Source of the DNA: Acanthochromis polyacanthus
Lineage: Eukaryota; Chordata; Actinopteri; Pomacentridae
DNA length: 64,000 nt
Direction of reading: 5' to 3'
NCBI RefSeq assembly: GCF_021347895.1
Contig: NC_067115.1
Span: forward strand, 15,633,876-15,697,875
Shown piece by piece: positions 1-12,100 of this stretch. The position numbers and the translations under genes were made by a program. Positions within the stretch are counted from its first letter, which is position 1. Each line of letters begins with the position of its first letter. Below the pieces are notes generated by a model. That model worked only from the letters and a program-made list of their open reading frames with translations, did not search any database and had not been told where the DNA came from.

Positions 1-1185
1 ACAAGCATGTTAAAGGTAAAGGCTATAAGACCATCTCCAAGCAGCTTGATGTTCCTGTGACTACAGTTGCACATATTATGCAGAAATTTAAGGTCCATGG
101 GACTGTAGCCAACCTCCCTGTACGGAGACGCAGGAGGAAAATTGATGATAAATGGAAGAGACGGATAATCCGAATGGCAACAAAAGAGCCCAGAACCACC
201 TTTAACCCTAATACGGCATACGGGTCTCTGACGACCCGAAGGCATCAAGATGCTCTTTAAAAATGTAGTTGCCTTTAATGTAATTACATGAAAATTACAG
301 CAGTTCAGCATAATCAACCTCTTTTTCAAATACAATTGAATATCCCCCCCTGCACTGCATCATGGGTAATTTATAAAACAGAATGGCACTAAACGCCTTC
401 CGGGTCTCCAGTGACCCGTACACTACTAGGTGGCGCTATACGTTACAAAATTGATTTTGGTGTGCTTTCTGGCACAATGCACACATCTATTACCATCCTC
501 TCACTCACCTATACCAAAAAAATAAAAAATAAAATCTCACCCCACCCCCACCCCCCCAAAAATATGCACATTCACACACACATGCTCGGTTATGCTGTAG
601 GAAAACATTCAAAAAGCATCTGATACATACAGAGAATTTACATACATTTCCTGGCTTTCTAGCACAATCAAATAATCAAACTCCACTCTCTCACTCATCC
701 ACACACACCTCCAACTCTCAACCAACCCCCCCACCCCCACCCCCCTCACCACAAACACTCAAATACACACCTATCCAGCAAATGACTATTGTCTGACAAA
801 CACACACACACTCCTCCGTACACTTCTCACACACAAACAACAGATAAATTTGTGATTTTTTTTCCTTTGAGAGGAGCTGCCTCTCGTGTTCTTCCCACAC
901 ACATGCATGTTCACACACATTGACCCGCACCTGCACCTTCAAAGCTGCGCTTTCAGAAACAATCATTGATGTGCCTCCCATACACAAACACTGACATGCA
1001 ACACCTTCAAAGTTGCAGTATGATAAACAAGTAATGATGACAACTTTGAGTCCCACCCCTTTCCCATGTCTCTCCTGACCATTTTTTCATTTTGATGCAA
1101 GACAGCAAAGTGAAAAGAAGGTTTTTCTACAGCAAAAGCTCTTGAGCTAATATTTACCCCAGTTGAAGAGAAGGGGCAAACAAAA

Positions 1186-3121
1186 CCGGGTCATATATGA
1201 CCCGGAAGACAGTTAATGTCAGTATTTGTTGCCATTCAAAAAATTTGAAAGGGTTAAAAAAAAATGTTTCATCTGAACTTCAACATATACCCTTCTCTAA
1301 AAATCCATAATATTAAATTGGACCTCAAAAATCCTAATTTGTAATTATTGCTGTTCTTAACGCCAAAAATATACATTATTTTATGCAAATTAGGTAAATG
1401 ATGTCATACAATTTTAAAAATGTGTAAAAATTAATTTCAATCAGTTGGAGGGAAGTTGACAAATAAGGTGAAACATAGAATTTGTATATGATTTTAATGT
1501 ACATGCTAAAAATGAGTCAAACAAATCCGGGTCATATATGACCCGGAAGACAAGTAATGTAAAGCAGGGGCGGTTTTAGACTTTCAGCTCTAGGGGTCCT
1601 TAGCACCTGGTTGGGCGTGGGGGGGGCGCACATCTGACCAATGTTAAGCGGCTCACCCAGCTCTTCTGCATTCATAACAGGGCTCAGTCATTCTCTTAGA
1701 TGACCCATTGATATATTACTTATAGTACACTTACTGTCACTGAATTCTTTTAGGGCAATGAAAACAGGCCAGTAAAGTTAAGGGCCTAATTGTGACTTTT
1801 TGATAAGACCCCAGGATGGCATGGGGCATTTGATGAGAACAATACTGCCCTCTTTGCTAGGTTGCCCAAAAATGGTAAAATGTAGAAACAGTGTTTCCCA
1901 TATAAGATTCCTAATTTGGTGGTTTGGGTGTTGGTTTTCATGGTCTTTACACACACTATTCGTTGGCTCAAGAAACAGTCAAAATAGTCCTTCTCAAAAT
2001 GCTGACCATTTGAAGTTTGATTTTCAAAATATGTCTGCTAACAATTGAGTTAACGCCACAAAATAAACATTTGAACACATGCAGTAACGTCCTTCGTGTT
2101 CTGTGCTTTGCCCCCCAAACCTTACCTGAAGCTTTTGCTGGAGTTTTCTTGGAAAAAAATGCCCTAATATCCATTGTGACGGTCGGCCTACAAACAACAC
2201 ATTGATAAAAAAATGATATGGCACCAGTGTGAAATTACAATAGCCTTTTTTTCACCTTCATGTTTGGCATAAGCATTGCTTGCTTCATTTTGTGATTTGC
2301 GAGGCTAAACGAGTAAAATTCGCTAGCTAGAAGGCAAGCTAGCTAGCTGGATTGTTTGTTTAGACAACTCAGGCTTATAAATGCAGGTTTCATGAACAAA
2401 CTTGTGAGTTCACTTCAGAGTATAAATACCAAGTAAATGTTGCAGTCACCTGCAGTTGCTGGCTCTGTTGGCTAGCCTGTCAATCTCTCTGCCGGATCCA
2501 TCACACGCACACAGGGGTGGGAGCAGCATTCAGTGCAGCGGCAGAGTAGAGGGGAACTTGCGCTCTCTTAATGGATCAAACCATTATCCAAGGGGGGGGG
2601 GGGGGGTGTCAAATTAAGGAGAACTTTGCCAGATTTTACATTTGGTTTGAAACGGTAAAATAAATAACACTGTTAATAATTATTTCAGCATTTATTATAA
2701 ACATAAATAAATAACGCCCAATAATTCTAGGGGTGCTTAAAAAAAATGAAGGGGTGCTCAAGCACCCCTGAAAATGGTCTAGCTCCGCCCCTGATGTAAA
2801 GTATTAGTTGCCGTTTAAAAACTTTGAAAGGGTTAAAAAAATTATTTTATCTGAACTTCAACATTTGGGCCTCACTAAAAATACTTAATATTGTATTGGA
2901 CCTCCGAAATCATAATTTGTAATTATTGTTTTTTTTACTCAAAATATGTGTATTTTTATGCAAATTAGGTAAATGATGTCATATAATTTTTAAAAAGTGT
3001 TAAAATTCGTTTCAGTCAGTTCTAGGGACGTTGACATATAAAGTGAAACACTGAATTTGTGGATAATTTGGATCTACATGGCATATATGAGTCATACAAA
3101 ACCGGGTCATATATGACCCAG
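1186..3121. repeat. Two ~340-bp repeat units bounded by palindromes
   Basis: The perfect 20-bp palindrome CCGGGTCATATATGACCCGG occurs at 1186-1205 and 1527-1546, and with one mismatch at 3102-3121. Between them are two diverged copies of the same unit, at 1206-1546 and 2802-3121 (the second starts within the hAT target site). Both contain a shared stretch around GAAAGGGTTAAAAAA followed by ATCTGAACTTCAACAT. Related shorter palindromes lie at 221-238 and 400-418. Confidence 0.85.
1565..2793. mobile_element. hAT-like non-autonomous element with 8-bp target duplication
   Basis: The element begins CAGGGGCGG and ends CCGCCCCTG, an inverted terminal repeat. It is flanked by a perfect 8-bp direct duplication ATGTAAAG (1557-1564 and 2794-2801), the length expected of hAT elements. 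The duplication falls inside the second 340-bp unit of the surrounding piggyBac-like element, so this is the younger insertion. No transposase frame was recognised. A poly-G run lies at 2592-2606. Confidence 0.85.
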
Positions 3122-3197
3122 AAGGCCTTTATAGGGTAGTCAAAATGAATACCGCATGAAGGTTAAAGACATTAAAGGTGAACTCCAAGGTCAAGGT

Positions 3198-3559
3198 TTG
3201 CCTAGCCGCGCTAGACAACCCAAGGCAATGAATTTAATTCTCTGCCAGGGTCGACAATAAAAACGACAACAGTCATTAAGCTCCATTAGCACTGACTCTG
3301 AATAATCTTTCTGTTAACATGTCTGTAATATACTTGAGCTTCACCCATTGACTGTATAAATAAGGCTTCACCGAACTCCCGCATCCCCTGATTTCTGGCG
3401 CTCTAGGAACTACGTCAGCCTATTCGTTGCGCTGATTGATTGTATACCTACCCCATTGCAGCAGAGTGATTTGAAAGACAACCTTTTAGTCCGCCTCCCT
3501 CCCTGTCGAGAGTTCCTAGACCCTTGTGTCTTCAGACCTGGGTCTAGCGCAGCCAGACT
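3198..3559. mobile_element. Short inverted-repeat element (MITE-like) in the Tc1
   Basis: This 362-bp insert is flanked by the direct repeat AAGGTCAAGGT (3187-3197 and 3560-3570). Its ends are inverted repeats: GCCTAGCCGCGCTAGAC at the left against GTCTGGCTGCGCTAGAC read from the right on the other strand. The flanking repeat is longer than most DNA transposons produce, and it has internal repetition, so the true duplication length is ambiguous. Superfamily not assigned. Confidence 0.7.
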
Positions 3560-3639
3560 AAGGTCAAGGTACATCAGATCGCAGCATCCGTCGTTTGAGC
3601 CAAAGTGGACTTCATGGGAGATGACCAAGGAGGACACCA

Positions 3640-4281
3640 TTGTTGAAAACAAATTATAAAAAAGCCAGACTGGAATTTGCCAAACTGCATGTTGACAATC
3701 CACAAAGCTTCTGGGAGAATGTCCTATGGACAGACAAGACAACACTGGAACTTTCTGGCAAGGCACATCAGCTCTATGTTCACAGATGCAAAAATGAAGC
3801 ATATCAAGAAAAGAACACCGTCCTTACTGTGAAACATGGAGTATCTGTTATGTTCTGTGGCTGCTTTGCTGCAGGGTGTCTTGAATATGTGCAGGGTACA
3901 ATGAAATCTCATGACTATCAAGAGAGAAATGTGCTGCCCAGTGTCAGAAAGCTTGGTCTCAGTTGCAGGTCATGGGTCTTGCAACAAGATAATGACCCAA
4001 AACACACCGCTAAAAATAGCCAAGAATGGCTAAGAGGAAAACATTGGACTGTTCTGAAGTGGCCTTCTATGAGCCCTGATCTAAATCCTATTGAACATGT
4101 GTGGAAGGAGCTGAAACATGCCATCTGGAGAAGGCACCTTTCAACCCTGAGACAACTGGAGCCGTTTGCTCATGAGGAGTGGAACAAAATACCTGCTGAG
4201 AGCTGCAGAAGTCTCACTGACAGTTACAGAAATGGTTTGATTGCAGTGATTACCTCAAAAGGTTTTGCAACAAAATTTTAA
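3640..4281 (+). pseudogene. Tc1 transposase, C-terminal catalytic fragment
   Basis: This open frame of about 213 codons covers the DDE domain of a Tc1/mariner transposase, with motifs WTDKTTLE, QQDNDPKHTA and NPIEHVWKELKHA. Its ATG is not the true start: the frame begins inside the element, and the N-terminal DNA-binding part lies 3 kb upstream at 1-205. Relative to active Tc1 family members it lacks residues around the VMFCGCFAAGC segment. A relic with no expected activity. Confidence 0.85.
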
Positions 4282-5110
4282 GTTAAGGGTACCATCATTT
4301 TTGCCCAAGCCTGTTTCATGAGTTTATTTTTTTTTAAATAATTGTTAAACCACGGTTCAAAAGCAATGTCTGATTTTCATTGGTTAATTTTCATAGCATT
4401 TTTATTTATTATTACTTTTATCAGATTCAAATTATTTCTGTGATCATTGTGGGTTTTCCTGTCATTAACAGAGGGGTACCAACAATTTTGTCCTCGTGTG
4501 TAAGTGTCTGTCTGTGTTTGAGTCATAGGCAACAAGAGAAGCTCTGTTCTGATGTAACTCCAGTCCAGTAAATATGGTATAGGCAGTACTGGTAGCTGAA
4601 CACTGTCTTGCCATTGCCCATGTTGAAATTCAGAAGTGACTGGTGCTGGAAAATGTTTGAAGTAGTGCCGTTTTTTGTGTGTTTGTTCTCTAATCATATA
4701 TGATGTGCAATTTAATCTGGAAAATTAACCTCATTTAAGATAAAAATTGTGATAGATCATCAATATCTATATGTTATACAATATTCTACAGGTTGAAGCT
4801 GAAACATCCTTAATCTCTAAAATAAATCCGGCAGGGCTCAAAAATAGTACACAGAGGTGCAAGATGTTCATATTCTTTATGATTTCTTGCATTAAAATGC
4901 TGTTATACTGCAAAAACGTCTGCTTTTGAGTTCTGTCTACTTTTAACGATAGATGTGTGGTTTCAATAGAGGTGCAAGACCAGTAAATATGCTTAAAAAA
5001 CAAGATAAACACACAACAAAGAACCTTTACAGACGATGTGATTCTTGATTTCTACATCCCCTGACTGAGATTTCTGTGTCTGTATTTCTGGATTACTTTC
5101 ATCCTGTCAG

Positions 5111-6178
5111 ATTTGGGACGTCGTGGAGAAGTACGACACTGGCTGCACACCAGGAGGCGGGAAGGACAGCATAAACGTCTTCTTTGATGCTGGACTGATG
5201 TTTGAGACCAACACTGCTTCTGGGACGCCCCACAGAATAAGTAACACTATCTCTGTCTTTACTCTGACTTTCTCTGAGTAATGTAAGGGGGGCTAACTGG
5301 TAAATCAAAGTAATTGCGCCACAAAACAAATTCTTCAAGTGTTGAAATGAAAGGCGTTGCAAAAGATGTGTGCTGTTATGTTTTTTTTTAATACTCTGGT
5401 TTCGTTTGCCAAGTAAATGTGTTTTACTATCATGATTGTTTCTGAGGTTCGACCTTTGTAAATGAAATCAATGCAGGAAATATGAATCACATTGTCCCAA
5501 ATATTTTTTGATTTATATCACATCAGTAATTTAGGCTTATGGTTTTCCAATATTGGGCTACATTATAATTAAGGTGTCTATCTCACTGTACTCTGAGTTC
5601 AAATGAATGAATGAAACTGTGTGCTAAACTTCTGTCAGATTAAGTAGGCTTCTTACCTCAGGGTGGTAAATGCATACTCAGTTTACACTTTGGTTAATGT
5701 ATCACATTAGATTCATTGTTGGGCAGAATGTGGATCCACACATGCTTACAGACATGCACAGTGTATAGCAGCACTATATGTAAAGAAGGACAACAAGAAT
5801 TATATGGTATAAACAATAATGTGAAGTACTTAGGTGATGGAAAAGTAGCAGCAGATTGACTTGCTGCACATTATAAACTCAACCAAATGCTAACAGACTT
5901 TTCAGTGACAATGAAGTCAGTTCAGTTTAAAGATCTGCTGTTTCAGGTTTGCAACACTTCTGTATGTTTGGACACGGGAACACGTCTGTGGCTGCTGTGT
6001 CAACTTACCTCAAACTATTTTAACAGTATCGTGACACATATATCATGCAGCTTTGACTTGTTACAGATTTAAGTGTGTTTTGTATTTCCAGATTTTAGCT
6101 GTAAAGCCAGCAGCAGCAGCAGCAGCAGCAGCAGGAAGAAACGAGCCACCACTATAATGGAAGTCAGAACCAGCTTGG
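5111..6178 (+). other. c3: C3 upstream copy: end of beta chain and furin site (exons 5111-5240, 6092-6178)
   Basis: The first exon encodes [20 protein letters not shown], the conserved linker at the end of MG6 in C3. The second holds KAS, a run of eight serines from (AGC)8 at 6109-6132, then RKKR at 6133-6144, the beta/alpha processing site. The downstream paralogue has a single Ser at the same place. The intron 5241-6091 shows nothing else clear. Confidence 0.93.
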
Positions 6179-9100
6179 GTAATAAATCAAAGCTAAAATT
6201 AGCCAATTATTACACACAGAAAAAAATGTACAAAAACATACATGCCATGTCTTCTCCAAACCAAGGCAGAAAACAATGAAAAATATGCCCATATTAAAAA
6301 AAATGTTTCCTTCATGCTATGTTAAGAGCCTCTTTGAAACTGCAGGACTCCATTTTTCTGTCATTCTGTGAAAACGTCTGACGTATCACATGACAGTTTC
6401 ACAAATATTTTTATAAATATTCATATTTTATGCTATTAATATTGCAGGCAAATTAGAAATGGTGGGCAGAAATAGAAAAATTTGATGATTTGAAATAGAA
6501 TGACCAAATGGCATTTCCAAGCATGGATCCCTCCTGGGTGTCTCCTCCAAGTCTAAATAAGGTAGTCAAATGTTATTTAATGCGCAAGCATTGAAGCACT
6601 TTGTTGTTCCTCGGGCTTATTCTTATAGAGTCTTCTGACGTAATTTTCTGCATCCAACTTATCCCACAGCTTTAAGAAAAACCCTCCAATTTACATATCA
6701 ACACATGCAGCTCGATCGGGAATGGTGTGCTGTGGCATTTCATTGTATGGTTTTTAGGAAACGCATAAAAAACTTTAAATTAAACAGAGAGTCTGCCAAA
6801 CAGCTGCTAAAACCCAGCCATCTTTGGAACCCTGCAGCTCTGACATACCTTACAATAGAACCTTCATTCCAAGTTAAAATGGGTCGTAAGGCTTAGAATG
6901 CGATTCTTTTCAGTCTCTGTTTTGATATATTTTATGCATTTTACGCAGTTGCAGTTCAAGTTTTATTAATTTTTTAAAAATCCAGGATTTCACAAGGCCG
7001 GTCATGGGACCAAATCTCAATTTGACCAGAATTATTTGGGTATTTTTAAGCGCAGTTAACCTTGTCTCCTCACAATTTCTACTCTGCCTGGACAATATAT
7101 TCATAAAAATAGGTATTTTTGTCCTCTTTCATCCAGTGTGAGTCTCATTGCTGTAGGACCTACTTTTCTTTTTCATAAATCTTCTGACAGCATAAAGTGA
7201 TGACCAAAACTCTAATTCAATCCCATTATATCAGAGTTCCAAAGTTTCAAGTGAAAATCAAAAAAGTAGGATCTCTCTAACTTGCCACTAAATCTATCAA
7301 ATATACAGGATAGAAAATACATCAGCTTGTTTAAAACATTGCGATTGCGTTTCACACGGTGAAAAAAGTTTTTTGATATGACTTGCAGTTTTTGAGCTGT
7401 GCTTTTGTTTGAGGGTCTAATCTAAATAGCTGGCTTTTCAAAAATAAAATGCACTTAAATAAACAAATTATAAATAAATCAATGATCCCTTATGTGTAAT
7501 CACAGCAGGACATAATAACTCAAAATTTCTCCAGAAATATTTGAGTTGAATTTTCAAACCTCTGAGTAGGTGCTAATCAATACCAAAGAACCTTTTCAAG
7601 GGACCGTTACAAAATGTGTATTTTAATGAACTGCAGCTCTGTCAGAATTTAAAAAAGCAGTGACATGTTAAGATAATATATTTATATCTCCAAGCATTCT
7701 ATCATCAATGTGTAAATTCTTAATTGTTGTAAACCATCATTTATCAGCTCATTCTTTCCTCCACAAACCTCTTTCTTTCCAGCAAGTCAATTTGAGGACA
7801 AAGAAGAAAGAGAGTGCTGTTTGGATGGCATGACTGACGTCCCTGTTTCATACAGCTGTGAGAGGCGCAGCGAGTACATCCTGGACGGTCAGGCCTGCGT
7901 CAAGGCCTTCCTCAACTGCTGCAGGGAGATGGAAAGACAGCAAAATGAGAGGAAGGAGGATGCCCTGCAACTGGCTCGCTGTAAGAGATGGGCACAAGGG
8001 ACGCAGGAGATTTGTTGAATTATTTAGATTTCTGCCTCTATAAATAGTAATAATTCTTTTTAATGATTTCTTTAGCTGAGGAGGATGATGAAAGTTACAT
8101 GGACAGCACCGAAATTGTTTCTCGTACAAAATTCCCTGAAAGTTGGTTTTGGTACGAATACAAATTGTCAGCGTGCCCAAAAAACAACCCTCTCTGGTAA
8201 GGACGGCCACTGAAACGTCACGCAGCCAGTAAAAGCCATTAAAATCTATTTGAAAGTTCTTTTGCCTCTAAAACTGCAAACTGTATTTCTTGATTTCAGT
8301 GAGACCACGTTTTTGAAGCAAAGTGTTTTTTTGCCAGACTCAATCACAACATGGCAGTTCACTGCTATCAGTATGTCAAGAACTCACGGTGAGGATTGGT
8401 TCTCTGCACAGCTTACTTTTCTGATTGTCGTTAGTTGGACTTTGTTTTACTCAGATGCAGTAACTGCCGTGTTTATGGCTCGATTCTGTCCCAGTTCTTT
8501 GTCATATACATGAACGTCTGTCACAACATTCAGTGTCTTTCAATCGGTGCTCTCACCTTAGCTGGTTTGAGTCACAACTACATGTGTGAATTTTAAATTT
8601 CTCATTTTTTACAGTATGTTCTTAAGCACCATCATCTGCTTTTTTTTTCTCCATTTTATTCATTTCGTTTTTGTCTTTTCGTTTGTTTTATCTTTTCTGT
8701 TTAAGGTATCTGCGTGGCTGATCCATTAGAAATCGTTGTCCGTAAGAAATTCTTCATTGATCTCAGGCTGCCGTACTCTGCTGTCCGTGGAGAGCAGCTG
8801 GAAATTAAGGCAGTCCTCCACAATTACACCCCTAGGCGCATCACAGTGAGTCACAAACAGCAGTAAACATAGAACTGAAACACAGTGTGGGGCATTAAAG
8901 ATAACAAAAGTAATGGCTTCTAGCCCTAGTGTCATCACTGTGAGTCTGGGTATTGCTTTAGTATCAGGCAGAGTTGCTCGAAACGCTGGGCAAAGACACT
9001 AGGGAGATGGATGAAACAAGCGTATATCAGCAAAATGTCATCAATAAACCACCAAGGTGTTCATAACTGACAGGTAACAGTTAGCTACGACAAAGTTTAG

Positions 9101-12100
9101 TTTCAGGAATATCAGAAATATCACTGTTAAGGTGCTGCTGAATATTTTTCTTGTCAGTATTTTTCTCTACTGTCATTTTAACTGTATTCATGGTGACATG
9201 AATATTTCATGCAAAAAGGGCACTACTTTTAGAAAAGGTATAACACGGACGAGATTTTTGGCAGATTCTTGCTGCTCTGGCTCTCGGATTCGACTACACT
9301 GTTTGTCTGGCAGCACCATTTGTAGGATGAATGAATGGCGGTGAATGTGAGGCAGCTGTTTTAAAGCTTTAATATTAAAGGCTTTTTGTACATGTATTTC
9401 ATGAGGCAGGTGCGTAGGAGAGGATGGATCAAAATCCAGTACACTGAATAACTTGCAATGATAGATTTATTAGCACGACATTTCGTTCCTAAATCTTCAT
9501 TTATAGTTTTGTGCAAAGTGAAATGTCAGCAGTACAGTTATTGTTGTATCGCTTGGTAACACCAGACACATCTCATTGGTCACCTAAACTGATTCTTGTG
9601 TGTTTTGATGATGCAGTAAAGTTGGGTCATTGTCATACTCACTGACGACACTCCTTCAATGGATCCATGTCCCTGGGAAGCATAGTTTTCACTCTCCTTT
9701 ATTTACATCCTTCTCTTTTTGTCAATCTCATTTATGTCCACCTCTCCATCTTAATCCCCATCCAGGTACGCGTGGATTTGAAAGAGGAGACCGATTTATG
9801 CAGTGCAGCTTATAAGCATGGGAAGTTTCGTCAGGAGGTCAAAGTAGAACCAAAAACCACACGAGCCGTACCATTCATCATAATCCCCATGAAGAATGGA
9901 AAATTCCCCATTCAGGTCAAAGCAGCTGTTAGAGAAACATTCCTCAATGATGGAATCACGAAGATGCTTCTGGTGGTGGTAAGAGAAAGACTTTTGAGTG
10001 GTCTGCCATATTGGAAACGATTGAAATGTTCAACCAGCCATGAAATAATGCAGGCTTAAATTTTGTATTTACATTTCAGATCAGTAACTGTCTGTCATGC
10101 ATGTTGTCTGGCCACTTAATAAAATATCAGAGTCGTCTGGCTTGGGCAGTGTGCAATTTTCAAAATATACTGAAATTAATATTAAGAAAAGTACTATGGA
10201 TATTAAAATGTCAACATGGAAATTCTTTTATCTTGTACACAAAGATAGTTTTTTTTTGTTTGTTTGTTTTACTCCTGGTGTGTTTATTAACTGTTATTTT
10301 GCCAGCCTGAAGGCGTACTGATAGAATCTCCAATAAATATAGCCCTGGACCCTGCAAGAGAAGGTGTCGGTAAGTTTGTCACTGAATTAGCCACAATTAG
10401 CAACAAAAGTGTCATATGTGCATCTGCTTTTTATATTTGCGAATCCTCTATTTTTCTCTTTTCTTAGACGGTATACAGGAAGAAATGATCAACAGTGGAA
10501 TTCCTACGGCGGAGTTTGTTCCAGGCGCACCTGTGAGCACAATAATTTCTCTGACAGGTGAGGTCAAGGGACATACAGTATTTCATTCAAAGTGGAAGTC
10601 TAACCTTCCCATGTAAGAGTACAGTTCATGTAAATTCAGATGAATTCTCCCCGGAATTGAGGGGAGGGACTAAAGAGAATCCATACAGCCTGCATGTATT
10701 TTGCATACTACAGAGAAATTGTCACTTTTTGTGGTATCAGGTACCTCAGACATCACAACCATACAAGCTGGATCTCGACTCTGCATCTCTGTTTCTGATC
10801 CTCAGGATTTATTGTTATAGCTTCTGACTGACTGTCTCCCGTACAGAGTTTGCCAAGCAGTATAGACCAGTCAGTATCCTATCTGGAGAAACATCTGTCC
10901 AGCGTCACCAACCCTTATGCTGCTGCAGTTGATGATTGATTTAACAGCTTCATCCGTCAGTTTACACACATATTGGTACAAATGCAAAGAAACTGACTAC
11001 TCATTGCATTGCGTCTGCATGTATGCTACCTTTACTTTGTGCTGGCATGATAATAAGAGGTTATTTTGGGGCGTATAATGTCAGAGTGCCAGTAAAATCT
11101 TGTTTTGTATTGTCAGTTGGTATTGTTCCAACAGAAGTATTGCCCTCATAATTGTCAATGACCAACTCAGTGGTTTTCTTTGTCCACACAGGGAGAGAGC
11201 AGATGAATGGTCTGTTTGATTACGCCATCAGTGGGAACTCTATGGGTAATCTGATCAAACAGCCCCACGGTTGTGGAGAGCAGAACATGATAGGTATGAC
11301 TCTGCCCGTCATTGCAACCATGTATTTGGACAAAACCAACCAGTGGGAAACTGTGGGCTTGGACAAACGGAAAGATGCCATCCGACACATAACAACAGGT
11401 ACAATATTCTCCTCAAACTGCAATCAAAGATTCAGAAGACAACTAAACCGCAGTTAGTGAAATGTTTGTGTGTGTCCAGGCTACACAGCTGAGCTTAAAT
11501 ACCGTAAAGGCGATGGGTCTTTTGCTATTTTTCATCATGCAAAAAGCAGCACCTGGTGAGACATCTGAAAATTCATGAACTCGTACATTAATGTTTAACT
11601 CATTTTATGTACAACTAAATAAATAAATAACTGAAAGTGAATTCCAAGCTATTACACCACCTCTGCTCTCCTCTGTTAGGCTGACAGCCTACGTTGCCAA
11701 GGTGTTTTCCATGGCCTATAATCTGGTGGCAGTGCAAGAAAGTGTGATATGTGACGCCATCAAGTATCTCATTCTGACATCAAGGACACCCAATGGCATG
11801 TTTACAGAACTTAGAAGGGTGTACCACAGAGAAATGACTGTGAGTGCACAGATTTCTGCAATTATTAAATCTGTCTCTAAACAAAAACAAACATAATCAC
11901 ACCTTTGTGTGTGTCATTGTGTAGGGTGGCGTGCTGGGTACAGATTCACACGTCTCCATGACGGCCTTCTGCCTCATCGCTCTGCAGGAGTCACGCAGAA
12001 TATGTTCTGCCACTGCTAGTGTGAGTACATCTACCTGAAACAAGGTTTTCTCTGCTCTCTTCTCTCTATTTCATGACCAGGACAGATGAGAAGTCTAAGC

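Larger units (their letters stand above)
206..3162. mobile_element. piggyBac-like non-autonomous element inserted in the Tc1 at TTAA
   Basis: The insert is flanked by TTAA on both sides (202-205 and 3163-3166). Its ends are imperfect inverted repeats: CCCTAATACGG at the left and, on the opposite strand, CCTTCATGCGG at the right. Deleting it with one TTAA restores continuous Tc1 sequence. Both features fit the piggyBac superfamily. No transposase is visible. The interior contains CGGGTC...GACCCG hairpins, two copies of a unit of about 340 bp, C-rich low-complexity DNA (530-750), and a secondary hAT-like insertion at 1565-2793. Confidence 0.75.
1..4500 (+). mobile_element. Tc1-like DNA transposon, 5' truncated by the window and broken by nested insertions
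   Basis: Two separated pieces read as one Tc1 transposase. Bases 1-205 encode an N-terminal helix-turn-helix part (VHGTVANLPVRRRRRKIDD, then RTTF). Bases 3571-4281 encode the catalytic part, with a first Asp in WTDKTTLE, a second in QQDNDPKHTA and the Glu in NPIEHVWKE, ending at a stop at 4279-4281. The pieces are separated by a piggyBac-like insertion (206-3162) and a small inverted-repeat element (3198-3559); removing both rejoins typical Tc1 sequence. The first Asp context has K where Tc1 proteins usually have E, and indels are visible, so the copy is dead. The right end reads GGGTACCAACAATTTTGTCC and then a TA at 4501-4502, the usual Tc1 target. It probably lies in an intron of the first C3 gene. 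Confidence 0.9.

Noticed and set aside
718..1056. Minus-strand open frame of 112 codons
   Set aside because: It lies in CA/CCCCACC low-complexity DNA inside the piggyBac-like element and has no family motif; the Gly run comes from a poly-C tract.
10558..10827. Frame sharing a long peptide with 12708-12902
   Set aside because: The shared peptide is a translation of duplicated intron sequence, not a protein. It was useful only for exposing the duplication.
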